From NCBI GenBank assembly GCA_014728185.1, contig WJMB01000041.1, forward strand, positions 1-6,550: a stretch of 6,550 bases of DNA, in the 5' to 3' direction. Of this stretch, positions 5,838 to 6,550 are shown one piece after another. Below the pieces are notes generated by a model. That model saw nothing but the letters and a program-made list of their open reading frames with translations. It was not told the DNA's origin and did no database searches. The DNA is from Candidatus Coatesiibacteriota bacterium (lineage in GTDB: Bacteria; RBG-13-66-14). Both the position numbers and the translations under genes were made by a program. The stretch's first letter is position 1. Each line of letters opens with the position of its first letter.

Positions 5838-5846
5838 TGTTAGAAT
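5838..5846 (+). promoter_or_regulatory. Extended -10 promoter of the oxidoreductase gene
   Basis: TGT-TAGAAT fits TGnTATAAT with one mismatch and lies in the 108-bp gap after rmuC. The start would fall near 5853, inside the palindrome at 5849-5866. The TAGAAT hexamer is the same as in the methyltransferase promoter. No clear -35 is visible. Confidence 0.45.
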
Positions 5847-5848
5847 CC

Positions 5849-5866
5849 GGGCGGTTTAAACCGCCC
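5849..5866 (+). terminator. Palindrome GGGCGGTTTAAACCGCCC: rmuC terminator or operator
   Basis: The perfect 18-bp palindrome would fold in RNA as a 7-bp stem (GGGCGGU/ACCGCCC) with a UUAA loop, followed by TATTT. This is a fair intrinsic terminator for rmuC, whose stop is 51 bp upstream. It also lies 2 bp downstream of a good extended -10, where a repressor site would sit, and would form a 5' hairpin on the downstream transcript. Confidence 0.55.
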
Positions 5867-5905
5867 TATTTCCATAACCAAGGCAACCCTCGACAGGAGG
5901 CGCCA

Positions 5906-6550
5906 ATGCCCAAAATGCTGGAGATACGCTGGCACGCCCGCGGCGGTCAGGGCGCCGTCACCGCCTCGAAGGTCCTGGCCGACGCGGCCCTGGAGGCCGG
6001 CAAGCACGTCCAGTCCTTCCCCGAGTACGGCTCCGAGCGGATGGGAGCGCCGATCAAGGCTTTCAACCGCGTCAGCGACGAAGAGATCATCATCTACTCC
6101 CAGGTCACCAACCCCGAGATCGTCATCGTTCTCGACGAGACCCTGCTCTCCAACATCGACATCGCCGAGGGCCTGGTCGAGGGCGGCATCATTCTGATCA
6201 ACACCGAGGCCTCGCCCGACGCCATCCGCAAGAAGATCGTCGGCGGCGACAAGTACCGGGTCTACACCATCGACGCCACGGGGATCAGCCGCAAGCATCT
6301 GGGTCGCCGGATGCCCAACACGCCGACCATCGGCGCGCTGGCTTCGCTGATCGACCTGCTCGACGCCAAGGACATCGCCGAGAGCTTCAAGAAGAACTAC
6401 TCGGAGAAGTTCACCGCCGAGGTGGTCGAGAAGAACGTCGCGGCCATCCTGGAGGCGGCCGAAAAGGTCTCGGGCGAAGACACTGCCAAAGGCGAGGGCG
6501 GCCGCGAGGCCATGGCCTCGAGCTGGACCGGCACCGAGCCCTACACCGAC
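5906..6550 (+). CDS. Pyruvate/2-oxoacid:ferredoxin oxidoreductase, gamma subunit (3' end outside window)
   Basis: The first 215 residues are present with no stop, so the gene runs past the right edge. The family is the gamma domain of 2-oxoacid:ferredoxin oxidoreductases (PorG/VorG type), which act with alpha, beta and delta subunits to oxidise a 2-oxoacid plus CoA to acyl-CoA and CO2, reducing ferredoxin. Diagnostic segments are IRWHARGGQGAVTASKVLADAAL (7-29, with the GGQG loop), FPEYGSERMGAPIKAFNRVSDEEI (38-61), the IVIVLDETLL strand (72-81), LINTEASP (97-104), and GRRMPNTPTIGALASLIDLL (133-152). AGGAGG lies 5 bases before ATG 5906. The gamma domain normally ends near residue 185-190. Here the chain continues with a charged linker and SSWTGTEPYTD, so it may be fused to a delta (2[4Fe-4S]) domain or simply have a longer tail. 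The oxoacid specificity cannot be told from this subunit. Confidence 0.92.
   Translation, partial: MPKMLEIRWHARGGQGAVTASKVLADAALEAGKHVQSFPEYGSERMGAPIKAFNRVSDEEIIIYSQVTNPEIVIVLDETLLSNIDIAEGLVEGGIILINTEASPDAIRKKIVGGDKYRVYTIDATGISRKHLGRRMPNTPTIGALASLIDLLDAKDIAESFKKNYSEKFTAEVVEKNVAAILEAAEKVSGEDTAKGEGGREAMASSWTGTEPYTD

Overview
The window is GC-rich bacterial DNA with strong G/C bias at third codon positions, GTG as well as ATG starts, and good Shine-Dalgarno sites where genes have their own leaders. It carries queA (queuosine synthesis), rmuC and the start of a ferredoxin-dependent 2-oxoacid oxidoreductase gene. This points to a bacterium, probably an anaerobe or an organism using ferredoxin-linked pyruvate/2-oxoacid metabolism. 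Species or phylum cannot be fixed from the sequence alone, and nothing looks like phage, transposase or CRISPR.

Layout. (1) 20-1168, plus: a class V (fold type I) PLP enzyme whose start lies close to the window edge. (2) 1169-1506: 338 bp without a convincing gene, with small hairpins and a 30-codon open frame that reads like an isolated signal peptide. (3) 1507-3068, plus: a tight two-gene unit, a GNAT acetyltransferase followed after 2 bp by queA. (4) 3069-3371: a structured region between convergent genes. It holds a perfect 20-bp inverted repeat whose two arms each match the sigma-54 -24/-12 promoter consensus and face each other, then a 7-bp hairpin abutting a perfect 36-bp palindrome that probably ends transcription from both sides. 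(5) 3372-4232, minus: a SAM-dependent methyltransferase of unknown substrate with a proline-rich tail. (6) 4233-4444: a divergent promoter region serving the methyltransferase and rmuC. (7) 4445-5797, plus: rmuC. (8) 5798-5905: a short gap in which a palindrome (rmuC terminator or operator) overlaps an extended -10 promoter. (9) 5906 to the window end, plus: the gamma subunit gene of a pyruvate/2-oxoacid:ferredoxin oxidoreductase, running off the right edge.

Most genes are ordinary housekeeping and do not form one pathway. QueA modifies tRNA, RmuC limits DNA rearrangement and the Por gamma subunit belongs to central carbon metabolism. The clearest local relationship is the likely translational coupling of the acetyltransferase to queA. 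The most unusual non-coding signal is the pair of mirrored sigma-54-like motifs at 3120-3203. Three of the promoters I can see share one style, an extended -10 (TGnTANNNT) without a good -35. I found no convincing new multi-gene system.
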